Positions 45,441 to 56,269 of a stretch of 64,000 nucleotides of DNA are shown piece by piece. Both the position numbers and the translations under genes were made by a program. Position 1 is the first letter of the stretch, and the number at the start of each line of letters is the position of its first letter. Source of the stretch: Phyllostachys edulis (taxonomy: Eukaryota; Streptophyta; Magnoliopsida; Poales; Poaceae); NCBI GenBank assembly GCA_036346405.1, contig CM070562.1:69273482-69337481 (forward strand). Direction: 5' to 3'. A model generated the notes under the pieces. The model searched no databases. It was not told where the DNA came from and saw only the letters and a list, made by a program, of their open reading frames with translations.

Positions 45441-46140
45441 AAAGGGTTCGGGCTGCTCGGAGAGAGCCGAGGGTCACACCTTGTCTTTGGTGGTGGGCCC
45501 CCGCTTGCTGGCCCCTGGTTGTCCTCCGGGACCTTGCCCTTCTTCTTTTGGGCTTGTAGTACCCATAGGGAGTCCATCGCCACATCACATTTGTGAGGTG
45601 CCTAGAAGTCCTGGACAAAGATGTTGCTCGTCTTCCGAGTTTGGCGGTGCCCAACGGCAACTTCCTCCGCGGTCGCCACAGGCACGGAGCGGGTAGTGAG
45701 GGCATCGACGTGCCCGCATTGGCCTTTTGCAAGGTAGCAAAGGCCGTCGTCCAGGCTACCTTCGTGCAATGGCCCCCCTATGCCTGGGCGGTCGGCAGGC
45801 ACACCTCCTCGGCGTGCTGGAGACGCCCAAGGGTGATGTCCATCTCCTCCGCGGTGTGGTGCCACGGGGGAAGCACAACTCTGAGGTCCGCCACTGCGCC
45901 CTCCAAGGGCTCAATTGCCTCCTAGGTTGCCTACGCCACGGAGTGCGATACATCTCGCTTCACCCGAACCTCCATCTTGAGGGTGGCCCAAATGCCTCAA
46001 AGCGCTCGCACCTCCTACAAACCGTGGTGCTCCTCCTTTAGCTTCGCCACCCTTGCTTCTAGGGCCTTTGCCATGTCAGCTAGGGCTTCGCTCTACATGC
46101 TCAGGGACTCGCTCCACGCATGCTTTGAGTCGACCCATTC
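45441..46140 (-). pseudogene. Antisense ORF of Retand-type element, coiled-coil part
   Basis: One minus-strand frame reads, from about 46115 down, EALADMAKALEARVAKLKEE, EVRVKRDV, AIEPLEGAVADLRVVLPPWH and EEMDITLGRLQHAEEVCLPT, with six or so stops, then a basic RRARSRRTTRGQQAGA tail. The heptad-like pattern suggests a coiled coil. Its GC-rich frame ends near the AT-rich gap at 45440, so it probably belongs to the same spliced antisense gene as 44752-45198. Overlapping + strand frames here are shadows. Confidence 0.5.
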
Positions 46141-46639
46141 TGGATCCCATCAAAGCCACGGAAGACAACGACCTTGAGCACGCGCTAGCATCAGGGTCTG
46201 CACGAAACGTGGCGTCAAACACAAAAAAATATCAGAGCAATAAAACAAAACCCACACCTTCACGACGTTTGCCTTGACGGACCGAAACATCCCCTTAAGG
46301 GACATGTTCAGGAAGATGTCCCTACATAAGACATGGCAAATCGAGCGACCTCCTCGCAAACCTTTGTCGCGCCAGGAAAATCGAGCGACCTCCTCGCAAA
46401 CCTTTTGTCGTGCCAGTGCTGACCTTGAAGTATGTAGGGCAAAACGGACCCAGGTCCACAGTGGCCACGGCGGCCAGAGCGGTAGTCGTGAAGGCGTCGC
46501 CTCGGAGCTCCTCGAGGCAAAGCCACCTCCGCCGGCCCTCTCCTCTCCCCCTCTCTTAGGACTACGAAGTAGGCGTATGGGTCAGAATAGTGCATACATA
46601 CTTCAAAGTACACAAAAAAGAGCGGAGAACAAAATATAC
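46141..46639. other. Retand antisense region with a ~42-bp tandem duplication
   Basis: aaatcgagcgacctcctcgc followed by aaaccttt and gtcg(c/t)gccag occurs at 46336-46376 and again at 46378-46418. The remainder is mixed coding-like and non-coding sequence ending at the Sirevirus target duplication TATAC (46635-46639). The antisense gene may extend through here, but I cannot follow one frame. Confidence 0.4.
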
Positions 46640-48555
46640 TGTGAACATCATGAGGATATGCTCATGATCCTAGGTGATGTTACAATTGGCAATTTGGTTG
46701 AAGGTTTGTTGGAATTCTTGTTTTTCAGAAAGTTTCAGCAAAGTGTCAGGATAATCGGAAGAACCGGCGTTTAAAAGGCGATGCGACCAGTAATCGGCAT
46801 CTGACCGCAAGTTGTGTGGCGGTAGTACCGGATCGCGGTTATACCGATTGGTAGATGGCGGTAGCTTAATTCCAGAGAAGGTGTTTTGGGAGTTCTGGTC
46901 TTTATTGGAAATCGGAACGACCGCAGTTATTGGAGCGGTACGACCGCAGATCGGTAGTACCGCTGGTAACACGGTGGTTGTACCGATTGTGTTGAGATTG
47001 TCGGCCATTTTGGAGTTTTGGCTTTGGGATAGGTCATATCCATGTTTATCTTTGTATATGTGTTGCATATTACATGTTTTGAGCTAACGTGGGTCAAGTT
47101 GTGAAGAACTTGTTCCCGGAGACGATTTCTTGGTCTATTGCTGTGCAGGTGGCTTGGAGGTCAACGACGGTCAACGGCGAGGAGGATCGGGACTAAGCTT
47201 GGAGAGCTGAGGTCCAGAATGATCATGGATGCCGGGAGGTCAGTGACTCAAGCATGGCGCAGAATGGGCGAGGTTGATCGAAGCAGGCGCTCGATCTGTT
47301 GGTTGGATCAAGCGGCGCGGGGTCGGTGCAAGTGCCTTGGTGGTTTCGATGGGATTGGACGGAGAGACTTGCCGACATGATGAGAGCCGTGATCAAACTA
47401 CACGTATGAGCAAAGCGATTGCTTCGACAGATTGGACTCGGTCCATGGAGAAGGATCGAGAAGGGTATTTTGGTAATTTCACCAAATACGCCTTTGGTGA
47501 CCTAATGCCAACCAGCGGCGCAAGGCAAAAGGCCAAGAAGTGGATTAGGTCAAGAAAAGTGAAGACGGCGCTTTGAGATGCGTGCGTGTGTGTCCCGTTT
47601 GTTATTGGGCCTAACGGGAGCCCATTAAGGTTAAGTCTTTTAGAAGCTCTAGGCCTCATATAAATAGAGAGGGTGCTGTTCATAGCAGCCCAAGCACTTC
47701 ATTTTGCAAACCCTAGTTTGGTGTTAGGGTTTAGGGAAGAAAAGAGAGGCTTAGGCTCTAGAGAGATGGATTGTGTGTGTGCTCATGGATTGAGCTCTTG
47801 TCCTCCTTGAGGGAGTGGTCAGAACCATTTAATCATCAATCATCAATCAATCCTTGCAAGTTCTTTGAGATGAGCTCTCTTCGTTCTTGCACCTTATTTT
47901 GATGATTTTGAGTGCTTCCTTGATCCTGTAGTTTTTGGTTGATTTCGTGCCCTCTTACTCCTTGCTGGGACATGTGGGAACATATCTAAGATCATCTAGA
48001 TCATCAATCTCCCACGAGCAAGTTTTGGATCAAGTTTTTCATTTTTGCTCATGTTTGAACCCTCCTTCGGTAAATTAGAAAAAGATCAAAACTTTGACGT
48101 AGATCTGGATGATCGTTGCTTGGAATAGGTTCCTGACATCATTAGGAAGATGTGTTTCAAATTTGGTGGAGTTTGGCCAAGCGGATCAAAAGTTACGTCG
48201 ATTTTTGTTTTCGTTTTTCAGGCTGTTTACTGTTCATTCGCCTGATTTTACTGTTCATACGAACGACCGACACTGTTCATCCGGCTGCACCGAAAAGCGG
48301 AACGACCGACAATGTTCATCCATTCGACTAAGATCTGTTCATCAAGACTGCTCATTAGGCTGATTTTTGTGTTTTGGTCGTCGCTTTTGGGGATTTGAAG
48401 GAGATTCAATTCAAGACTTCCGCTATGCTTATATATATTGATCTTCATAGTTCTTATAGCTATTGGAGTCAATATCATGTTTGAATCTGATCAGCAAAGC
48501 GAAAAATAGATAGTGCTCCTATTCACCCCCCTCTAGTCGCCTTTCCGGTCTTACA
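46640..48555 (+). repeat. 5' LTR of pol-less Sirevirus
   Basis: 1916 bp. TATA-like TATAAATAG at 47659-47667. Dyads of CGGTAGTACCG/CGGTACGACCG type at 46800-46990. Differs from the 3' LTR (1917 bp) mainly by short indels and by a cluster of changes at 46765-46800 and 46915-46970. Confidence 0.93.
47659..47667 (+). promoter_or_regulatory. TATA box of Sirevirus 5' LTR
   Basis: TATAAATAG, also in the 3' LTR at 62942-62950, about 890 bp before the LTR end. Confidence 0.6.
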
Positions 48556-48557
48556 AT

Positions 48558-48573
48558 TGGTATCAGAGCCCGG
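48558..48573 (+). promoter_or_regulatory. Primer-binding site of Sirevirus
   Basis: TGGTATCAGAGCCCGG two bases after the LTR, complementary to initiator methionine tRNA. Confidence 0.92.
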
Positions 48574-48611
48574 TTAGTTTTTCTCATAGATCTTAACTGG
48601 TCTTTGAAGCC

Positions 48612-50881
48612 ATGGTGACTGACAAGTATTCACTCAAACCTCATATTTTCGATGGAGTTGATTTTGCTTATCGAAGGCTCGCATGCAAGCCTACATCGAG
48701 GCTCAAGGGCACGCTTATTTGGCTTAAGGTCAAAAATCCATATGTCGTGCTTCACCGATGACGATGTGATCACTCTGCACATTGAGGCTAACAAAGAAAG
48801 CTCGCAATTTCTTGATCCAAGGTCTTAGTCGATCTCGAGTTTGAGCGCTGGCTCATTTGAGGTCCGCTCACGAGATCCGAGGACCTTTGTGACTACCACG
48901 AGGGTTCGATTGCGATCAAGGAAGTGAGATGTAACCGTTCAAGAAAGAATATTCAAAGATCGAGCAAAGACCGTGAGTCTTTAGATGAGCTGGGGAGATT
49001 TTCCAAGATTCTTCATGATCTTCGTGGTTGTTGATCTTGTTTTCAACGAAGTCTCGAGAATGCACGCCACTTTTGGGTGCTCTTGATGTGAAGGTCTGGG
49101 GATGAAGATCACATCCATCAATGACAACATCTTGTCATGAGTGAGCTTACCATGGATAAGCTTTACTCCGTGTTGAAGACGCATGAGATTGACTTTATCT
49201 CGCGTCTCCCCAAGACAGAGTCGATGGCTTTGGTGGTCGACCCATCTAAGGGTAGCTCTTCTGATTCTTGTGATTTTGGCTCATCTGGTTTTTCATTGTC
49301 TGCCTTGCATTCTTTGACTGATGAGCAGCTAGAGAGGCTACCTAAGGATGATCTAGCCCTCCTATCCACAAAATTCTCGAGAGTGTACAACAAGGTGAGG
49401 AACAGGAGGAGAGGTGCCCCTATTACTTGCTTTGAGTGTGGTGAGCCAAACCACATTCGTTCCAGATGCCCCAAGCTGAAGGGCAAGGATGTGAAGGACA
49501 CTCGGAGGCGTCCTCAAGCTAAGGATGCGAAACCCAAGAAGACCAACTATCGCAAGTTCGTCAGCCGGGTCCTTGCCGCTCTAGAGACTGTTGACATGAG
49601 CGATGTGGACTCGGAGATGGAGGACGACGAGGATGACACCCATGGCAAGAAGAAGGCCCAAGACTTCACCGGCATGTGCTTCATGGCTAGCGACAGCCAT
49701 GACGTCGACTCCTCCAACAACGACGACCCTTTTAGTGATCCAGATGAGGTATGTCCCTCACTTGCTGACATGAAACGTGCATTGGTCATTTCTGAACAAA
49801 AACTGAAAAAGCAAGCTAAAATGATTAAGAGACAGACACCATGATTGATAATCTGAATTTAGAGGTTGTTAGGCTTAAATCTGTTGATATGTGCGATTCT
49901 TGCTCTAGCTTGCAAAATGAATTGATCAATCTAAAATCTGCTCATTCCTCTGTTGTGAATCAATTGAAATATGCTCTTGATGAACTAGAATACCTCAAGT
50001 CTAGTCCTGCTTGCATGAATGCCATTGCTCTTGATGTGACTGCTGTAGATGCTATTCCTTTACCTTGTTCAAATTGCGCTTTACTTGAATTAAAATTGAA
50101 TAGCACTATAGAAGAATTGCAGAAATTTGATGTTAGTCACACATGCTCTCATTGTGAGAAAAATAAGATTAAAATGAAGGAGATGTCTGAAATGATTCTT
50201 TACTCTAAAACTGCTTCATGTGAAAACTGTGTTAAACTCACACTTGAGAATGATGCTTTAAACAAGACACTAGAAGAAAAGGCTAAAATTGAACAATCCA
50301 TGTCCATGAATGCTTCCAAGAAAGTTGTTGACTCTAATTCTTGTGATCTTTGCATTGAGATTGGGCATAATGTAGATAAGATACAAGAAGCTTTTAGAGT
50401 CAAGTTCAAAGAGCAGTTGGATAGGATTAGAGATAATTATTGTGTGTCTTGTGAGGCTTTGAAAGCTGAGGTAGCTCATTATAAGGAAAAATGTGATAGG
50501 GCTAGCATGTCAAATGAGTGTGCTTCTTGTTATGAACTAGCCAAACAAAATGACTACCTTAAAGAGACTCTTGAGAGATTTATTGGTGGGAAGAAGAACC
50601 TTAACATGATTCTTGACAAATCTAAGGTGAGTGTGAATAATAGAGGCCTAGGATTTGATTCCCTAGAGCATACCAAGAACCATCCACCTAAGGTTGTTAG
50701 AGCTGTTGAGAGTGGTCTGTTTGAGGTAGAACCCCCTAAGCCATCCAAGATAGTCTTCAAATCAGCTGGTTTTGCCCAAACCACTTCTAGCAAGATAGGT
50801 TCTTCTACTTCATCAGGTCAGACCCTTCAAAAGGTCAAGTACCATTGCACCTTCTCGCAAGAAGAACGGCCACATTGTTGA
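48612..50881 (+). pseudogene. Sirevirus gag with cysteine-pair coiled coil
   Basis: MVTDKYSLKPHIFDGVDFAY is the Gag start; the next 500 bp are broken by stops and frame changes. From 49137 the frame is open: SELTMDKLYSVLKTHEID, then a CCHC knuckle CFECGEPNHIRSRC at 49429-49470 and an acidic stretch (DVDSEMEDDEDD). A one-base slip near 49840 leads to a 346-codon frame that is strongly helical and carries seven CxxC pairs (CDSC, CSNC, CSHC, CENC, CDLC, CVSC, CASC; residues 18-230 of that frame). A second knuckle near 50850 (YHCTF...) is spoiled by an inserted base. Such a long coiled-coil Gag tail is typical of Sireviruses. Confidence 0.85.
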
Positions 50882-51460
50882 GTTACGCTCAGAGAGCCAA
50901 GATTGAGAGGAAGGAGAGGATGAGTAACTTGAGAACCATTAGAGGAGTCCCTTCACTGTCAGAGTCTCTAGAGCCAGCAAACTGCTTTTCCCTGCTAGAC
51001 ATAGGCCTAGGTTCAGAGAGGACTTCTTTGACTCCTTTGGTGGTTCTAGGCAATACTTGGGTTAGGACATCGTGAGGAGAGACCACGGGTAGCATCTAGA
51101 TAGGGGGAGTACCGACCTTTTGGTAGGTCGATTCGGAGAGGTCTAGGTGGTTCTCGTGTGCATTCTTATGATTTTGCTCCTAACCATTTTATCGCCGCTT
51201 CTATCGCTTTGCCCAAGCATCGTGTGACTCAAGATCGATTCCAAAGTCTCTTATCACTAACCCCAGATCGAGGCATGATGTTTCTCGCTATGCCTCAGAG
51301 GTCTGGCTATGCGAGGAAGGAGGACATATGGCTTGATTGACTCTGGGTGTTCTCGCCCATGATTGGAGGTTCTAGATGGTTCTCCTCTCTCACACATGCA
51401 TCTGACAACGAGTGAATTACGTTTGGAGATGTTTTTTACTAGGACCATGATAGCCAAGGG
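50882..51460 (+). pseudogene. Sirevirus pol, start of protease only
   Basis: After gag, in changing frames: a basic PRFREDFFDSFGGSRQY linker, then ARKEDIW and an IDSGCS protease active site at about 51335-51352, followed by WFSSLTHASDNE and ITFGD. Protease sequence then stops near 51460 and non-coding spacer follows. Downstream pol domains are not found in 51460-51880 or 59732-61918. Confidence 0.75.
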
Positions 51461-51880
51461 CACTGTGAGCTATCTGTTACCTTCATGCATTTACTTTCAT
51501 GATTATTCTTTATTGGCATGTTGTGCTTGTCTTTGTGCTCACCTGTATCATATTGGCATGTGTTATTCCTTTGATATCTTTCACCATGCCTTTACCTTGC
51601 TTGTATATCCATGTATCATATTGTTGTTCTTAATTTCCATGGGTGTATAAGCTTGGTCTTGTCTTCATGAGCTTATGCTATTTGTACATGATTCATCTTG
51701 CTCTTGTTGATTTTTGTCTTATGTATCCACATGTTCACTTGATTTCCATGTTAGCATACATCATTCATGATTTGTTCTTAAAATGCTTTATGCTTACATG
51801 GTTTTTGTGCCTTGTGGTTAATTGTGGATGCATGAGTCTTGCCATAGCTTTCACTAGCATGCTTTACTTTTGACTGTATA
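51461..51880 (+). other. Sirevirus 3' spacer, left part
   Basis: T-rich sequence with recurring catg and gcttgt words; open frames of 76-95 codons encode only hydrophobic low-complexity sequence. Interrupted at 51880 by the nested chromovirus (target GTATA at 51876-51880). Confidence 0.55.
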
Positions 51881-52782
51881 TGATGAATCACGGTGGCCCG
51901 ATCTTCCGATAGGTTCGATTGATTTCGTCGTGAGGACGTTGACGCTTTGAGGCTTCCGACCCGCAGATCGTCACCTCGCAATTCGCTACACCCGCACGAC
52001 TGCCGTTATCAACCACGCTTGCACGCGATCGACCTTACCACGAGGGTTATGATTCACGCAAGCAATCGAAGCAACTCACAAGAACAAGGTAGATGCAATC
52101 AAATATATTGCGAATATAGATGAAGTTCACAAGTGGGGTTCTCAAACCGAACAAGCGCTAAACCGCAAAGTGGCGAATAATCTAAGAAAACCCACCCTAA
52201 ACTGTGGCGGCTGCTACAATATATAGGGGGAAGAACATGAGGAGGTGACCTAGGGTTGTGCCGCCATGTGAGAGGCGTACACATCCTGGGCTTTGACCTC
52301 GCCATGCTTACAAGGCCGTATTAGGCCCAAAACGGTGACGCAGCACCTTATTTCAAAGTCTCTAACCAACACCCAACGTGGTCGTCACTAGTCGTGGGCC
52401 TGGTCGTTGAGCTTGAGGTTTGCTCATAAACCTGGCAGCCTGGTCGTAGGACTAGTCGTAGGACTGGTCGTAGAGGTTGAGACCTGGTCGTAGAACTGGC
52501 AGATCTGGTCGTAGAGCGGGTACACCTGGTCGTAGAGCTTGCAGATCACCGAGAACTGGTCGTAGACGGTTTGGATCCTCCCCATTATTCCTAAGTAACA
52601 GAAGATCACAATTTTTAGGTAGCATACCATTCTGCATCGATAAATTATTAGCACCTAGAAACGAGCTCACCTCATAATTTAAGTGACGTGCACGAGCTCT
52701 TGTCATAGGACCTTGTAGTTTAGCAACCGGATCTGGAGGACTTTGTGTAGTGCGTGTATCCGAAGAAGTGATGTCCTCATCA
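51881..52782 (-). repeat. 3' LTR of CRM/Reina-like chromovirus
   Basis: 902 bp. Contains about ten GGTCGTAG words (52386-52570) that read GGTCGAG in the partner LTR. Followed at 52783-52795 by tcctccccctctt, which on the minus strand is the polypurine tract AAGAGGGGGAGGA. Confidence 0.93.
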
Positions 52783-52859
52783 TCCTCCCCCTCTTGAATT
52801 GGAGTCATCCTCGACTCAAGCTCATCTTCTTCTCCCACGTATGGCTTCAAATCAAATGT
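52452..52859 (-). pseudogene. Integrase C-terminal extension running into the LTR
   Basis: Minus-strand frame from 52850 to 52452: KPYVGEEDELESRMTPIQEG, an acidic stretch, then GPMTRARARHLNYEVSSFLG. The polypurine tract is crossed at 52795-52783 and about 110 codons lie within the LTR, ending in a repeat-derived LRPG/LRPD series. Integrase tails that extend into the LTR are known in CRM elements. In the partner LTR the same frame is broken by indels. Confidence 0.65.
52783..52795 (-). promoter_or_regulatory. Polypurine tract of CRM/Reina-like chromovirus
   Basis: Minus strand AAGAGGGGGAGGA immediately before the LTR start TGATGAGGAC. Confidence 0.85.
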
Positions 52860-53929
52860 TTAATGTAGGGCTAACCGCAAAATCTGCAGTATATCCAATT
52901 GATATGCATTGTCATTTATCTTTGCAATTATCTTAAATGGTCCATCAGCCCTAGGCATCAACTTTGATTTTCTTAATTCCGGAAACCTATCCTTTCTCAA
53001 ATGCACCCAAACTAAATCGCCTGGTTCAAATTTTATTTCTTTTCTACCTTTACTTCTAGCAACTCTATACTTTTCAGTCATACGCTCTATGTTCTCTTTA
53101 GTTGTTTCATGCATCTTAAGAACAAATTTAGCACGCTTCTTAGCATCTAAATTAATTTTTTCAGAGGTAGGCAAAGGTAGTAAATCAATAGGAGCATGGG
53201 GGGTTAAAACCATACACTACCTGAAATGGACTTACCTTGGTGGTAGAGTGTACCGACTTGTTGTAAGCAAACTCAATATACGGTAAACACTCTTCCCACA
53301 TCTTCAAATTCTTCTTTAAAACAGCCCGCAACATGGTGGATAACGTGCGGTTGACAACCTCCGTTTGTCCATCAGTTTGGGGATGGCACGTAGTAGAAAA
53401 TAGTAGCTTTGTCCCCAATTTGTTCCAAAGTGATCTCCAAAAGTGGCTAAAAACTTCGTGATCGCGATCCGAGACAATAGTATTGGGCACTCCATGTAAG
53501 CTTAATGATTTCAAAAACAAATCTGCTATGTTTGTGGCATCATCGCTCTTGTGACAAGGTATAAAATGTGCCATTTTAGAAAACCGATCCACTACTACAA
53601 ATATATCGTCCTTCCCTCTTTGTCCTAGGCAATCCTAAAACAAAATCCATAGAAATATCCTCCCAAGGGGCACTAGGAATAGGAAGAGGCATATAAAGGC
53701 CATGTGGATTGAGACGGACTTAGCTTTGTTGCATGTAGTGCGGCGAGCCACGAAGCGCCGACATCGCTACTCATCTTTGGCCAAAAGAAGTGGGCGGCCA
53801 GCACATCTTCAGTCTTCTTTGCTCCAAAATGTGCCATCAAACCTCCTCCATGTGCCTCCTGCAACAACAAAAGACTAACTGAGCTAGCCGAACGCATAGC
53901 TTGTTAGCACGATAGACCAAACCATCAAT
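52860..53929 (-). pseudogene. Integrase of CRM/Reina-like chromovirus
   Basis: Minus strand: zinc-binding remnants near 53860-53720 (GGGLMAHFGAKKTEDVL, FWPKM), then the core VVDRFSKMAHFIPCHKSDDA, LHGVPNTIVSDRD, HPQTDGQTEVVNRTL with the second D and E visible, and YNKSVHSTTKVSPFQVVYG. After a frame change comes ERMTEKYRVARSKGRKEIKF and FPELRKSKLMPRADGPF, a GPY/F-like module. Frame breaks near 53620 and 53210. Confidence 0.88.
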
Positions 53930-54639
53930 CGGCACATATTTATTCCATGTTTTCCTCCTTTACAATGTTCAAGCACTTCTTTAAAGTCCAAATCAATAGC
54001 ATATAAATCTTTAATGGTCTCCAAACCAAAAATCTTATGATCAAGTTGAGATAACATGGTATAACGCCTAGAAAGCGATCGGCAATCACATTGTCCTTAC
54101 CTTTCTTATGCTTTATGACATATGGAAACGAATCAATAAATTCTACCCAATTAGCATGTCGCTTATTCAGTTTAGCTTGACTTCTAATATGTTTTAGCGA
54201 TTCATGATCGAATGTATAACAAATTCTTTGGGCCATAGATAATGTTGCCAAGTTTGAAGCATACCTAACTAAAGCATACAATTCTTTATCATAGGTAGAA
54301 TAATTCAGACTAGGCCCATTTAATTTCTCACTGAAATATGCAACCGCTTACCTTCTTGAATCAAGACACCACCTATCCCAATCCCGCTAGCATCACATTC
54401 AATCTCAAAAGTCTTACCAAAATCGTGGAGTTGGAGTAGGGTGTCATGGTGAGCTTTCTTTCAATAAGTTGAATGCCTTCTCTTGTGCAGTCCCCATTGA
54501 AAGGCACTCCTTTCTTTGTCAATTCATTCAATGGGGCGCCAAGGTGCTGAAATCCCGCACAAAACGCCGATAGAATCCAAAGAAGACCGTGGAAACTCCG
54601 CGACCGTGTCACAACAGTGGTAGGCGCGGCCAACTTTGG
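53930..54639 (-). pseudogene. RNase H of CRM/Reina-like chromovirus
   Basis: Minus strand: GVSTVFFGFYRRFVRDFSTL-type connection is broken into two frames; then CDASGIGIGGVLIQEG at about 54400-54350 gives the RNase H start, and TFDHESLKHIRSQAKLNKRH with HKKGKDNVIADR its later part. Many stops. Confidence 0.75.
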
Positions 54640-55399
54640 ATGGCTGCAATCTTTGCCTCATCCACCTCAATTCCTGTGGTGTCACAACATAACCAAGAAA
54701 CGAACTCGATCGGTGCAAAAGGTGCACTTCTTGAGGTTACCAAACAAACGTGCATCTCTCAAAGCATTAAAAATAGCACGATATGATCCAAGTGTAGCTC
54801 ATGTGACTTGCTATAAATCAAGATATCATCAAAATAAACCACCACAAATTTTCCAATGAAAGGACGAAACCTCGCTCATCAATCGCATAAAAGTGCTAGG
54901 TGCATTAGTTAGACCAAAAGGCATAACTAACCACTCATATAGTCCGAACTTAGTTTTAAAAGCGCCTTCCATTCATCTCCCAATTTCATTCTAACTGTGG
55001 TAACCACTCCGCAAGTCAATCTTTGTGAAAATAATAGAACCACTCAACTCATCAAGCATGTCGCCTAGCCTAGGACTAGGATGACGATACCTTATGGTAA
55101 TATTATTAATGGCTCTACAATCAACACACATACGCCAACTACCGTCTTTCTTAGGAACCAAAAGAACAGAACAAAGACAAGGACTAAGGCTTTTCAGACG
55201 CACTCCACGGTCCAAAAGATCTTGGACTTGTCGCTGAATTTCCTTAGTCTCCTCTGGATTGGTCCTATATGCAGCACGGTTTGGCAAAGTCGCTCCCGGG
55301 ATCAAATCAATTTGATGCTCTATCCCTCGAATTGGTGGTAATCCCGGGTATCTCATTGAAATACATCCACATACTCCCGCAAAAGGTTAGCAACAAAGC
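54640..55399 (-). pseudogene. Reverse transcriptase of CRM/Reina-like chromovirus
   Basis: Minus strand: GLPPIRGIEHQIDLIPGATL, NRAAYRTNPEETKEIQRQV, LLVPKKDGSWRMCVDCRAIN, then FTKIDLRSGYH with the first catalytic aspartate, and after frame changes the YFDDILIYSK box at about 54837-54808. The upstream block is open for 121 codons; the rest is broken. Confidence 0.88.
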
Positions 55400-56108
55400 A
55401 GGAGGCAAAGAGCTAGATATATCCTCAAGTGAAAATAAAGCATCTTTGCATATCAAAACATAGCATGGCAGCTCATTATCACAAATTTCAGCAAGTTCAG
55501 ATTTAGTGGCAAGCATAACACACCCCTTCAATTTTATTCCCTCGGACTTAGAACTAGGCATCACTTTCTCCCCTTTAGGTGGGAAAACACGTTTGGCTAC
55601 TTGCTGATTTTCAGAATCATGTTCATTGGTGTTTCTTTCATTTTTAGCACGCTCTACTTCATCTTTCACAATTTCAGCTGGTGTCAAAGGCAACAAGTTA
55701 ATCTTCTTACCCCTATGTGAGAACGAGTAGGTATTAGCTCTACCATGGTGCAAAATATCATTATCATATATCCAAGGCCTACCGAGCAACAAAGAGCATG
55801 CTTGCATAGGCACTACATCAAAGTCGGTACTATCTTTGTAATTACCAGCTGAAAATTGCACTCTCACAACTTGGGTTACCTTTAACTTACCACACGAATT
55901 GAACCATTGGATGTAGTAGGGACGTGGGTGTGGCTGTGTGGCCAAGCCAAGCTTCTTGACCATCTCGAACTTGCAAGGTTATTGCAGCTCCTCCATCAAT
56001 GATTACTCGCAGGCTCTCTCCTTCACGAGAAATCTGGTTTGAAACAAGTTGTGCCGCTGATTTTGCTCTTCTCTCTCCACTTGTGCGCTTAGCACTCAGC
56101 AGCAACAA
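55400..56108 (-). pseudogene. Protease and linker of CRM/Reina-like chromovirus
   Basis: Minus strand: the active-site region reads VIIDGG, broken by a frameshift just after, then MVKKLGLATQPHPRPYYIQW, VPMQACSLLLGRPWIYDND and NTYSFSHRGKKINLLPL. A long hydrophilic linker with many K/E residues follows and leads to RT. Open from 55963 to 55307. Confidence 0.82.
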
Positions 56109-56269
56109 GGCTCATATGGTTCCGGTGTCAACAAAGACTTCTTGTTCCTCTACATCATCAAGATCACCGCTCTGCATTTCATCTCCTCCACCGCAATGTT
56201 AGCCGCAAGTACATATTCATCCTCAACATCACTAGCACTTACATAACCTCTCTCTGCAGTGGCAAGGTA

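Noticed and set aside
51363..51873. Hydrophobic frames of 76-95 codons as an envelope-like gene of the Sirevirus
   Set aside because: T-rich spacer gives hydrophobic peptides by composition; no signal peptide, coiled coil or cleavage pattern supports an envelope-like protein.
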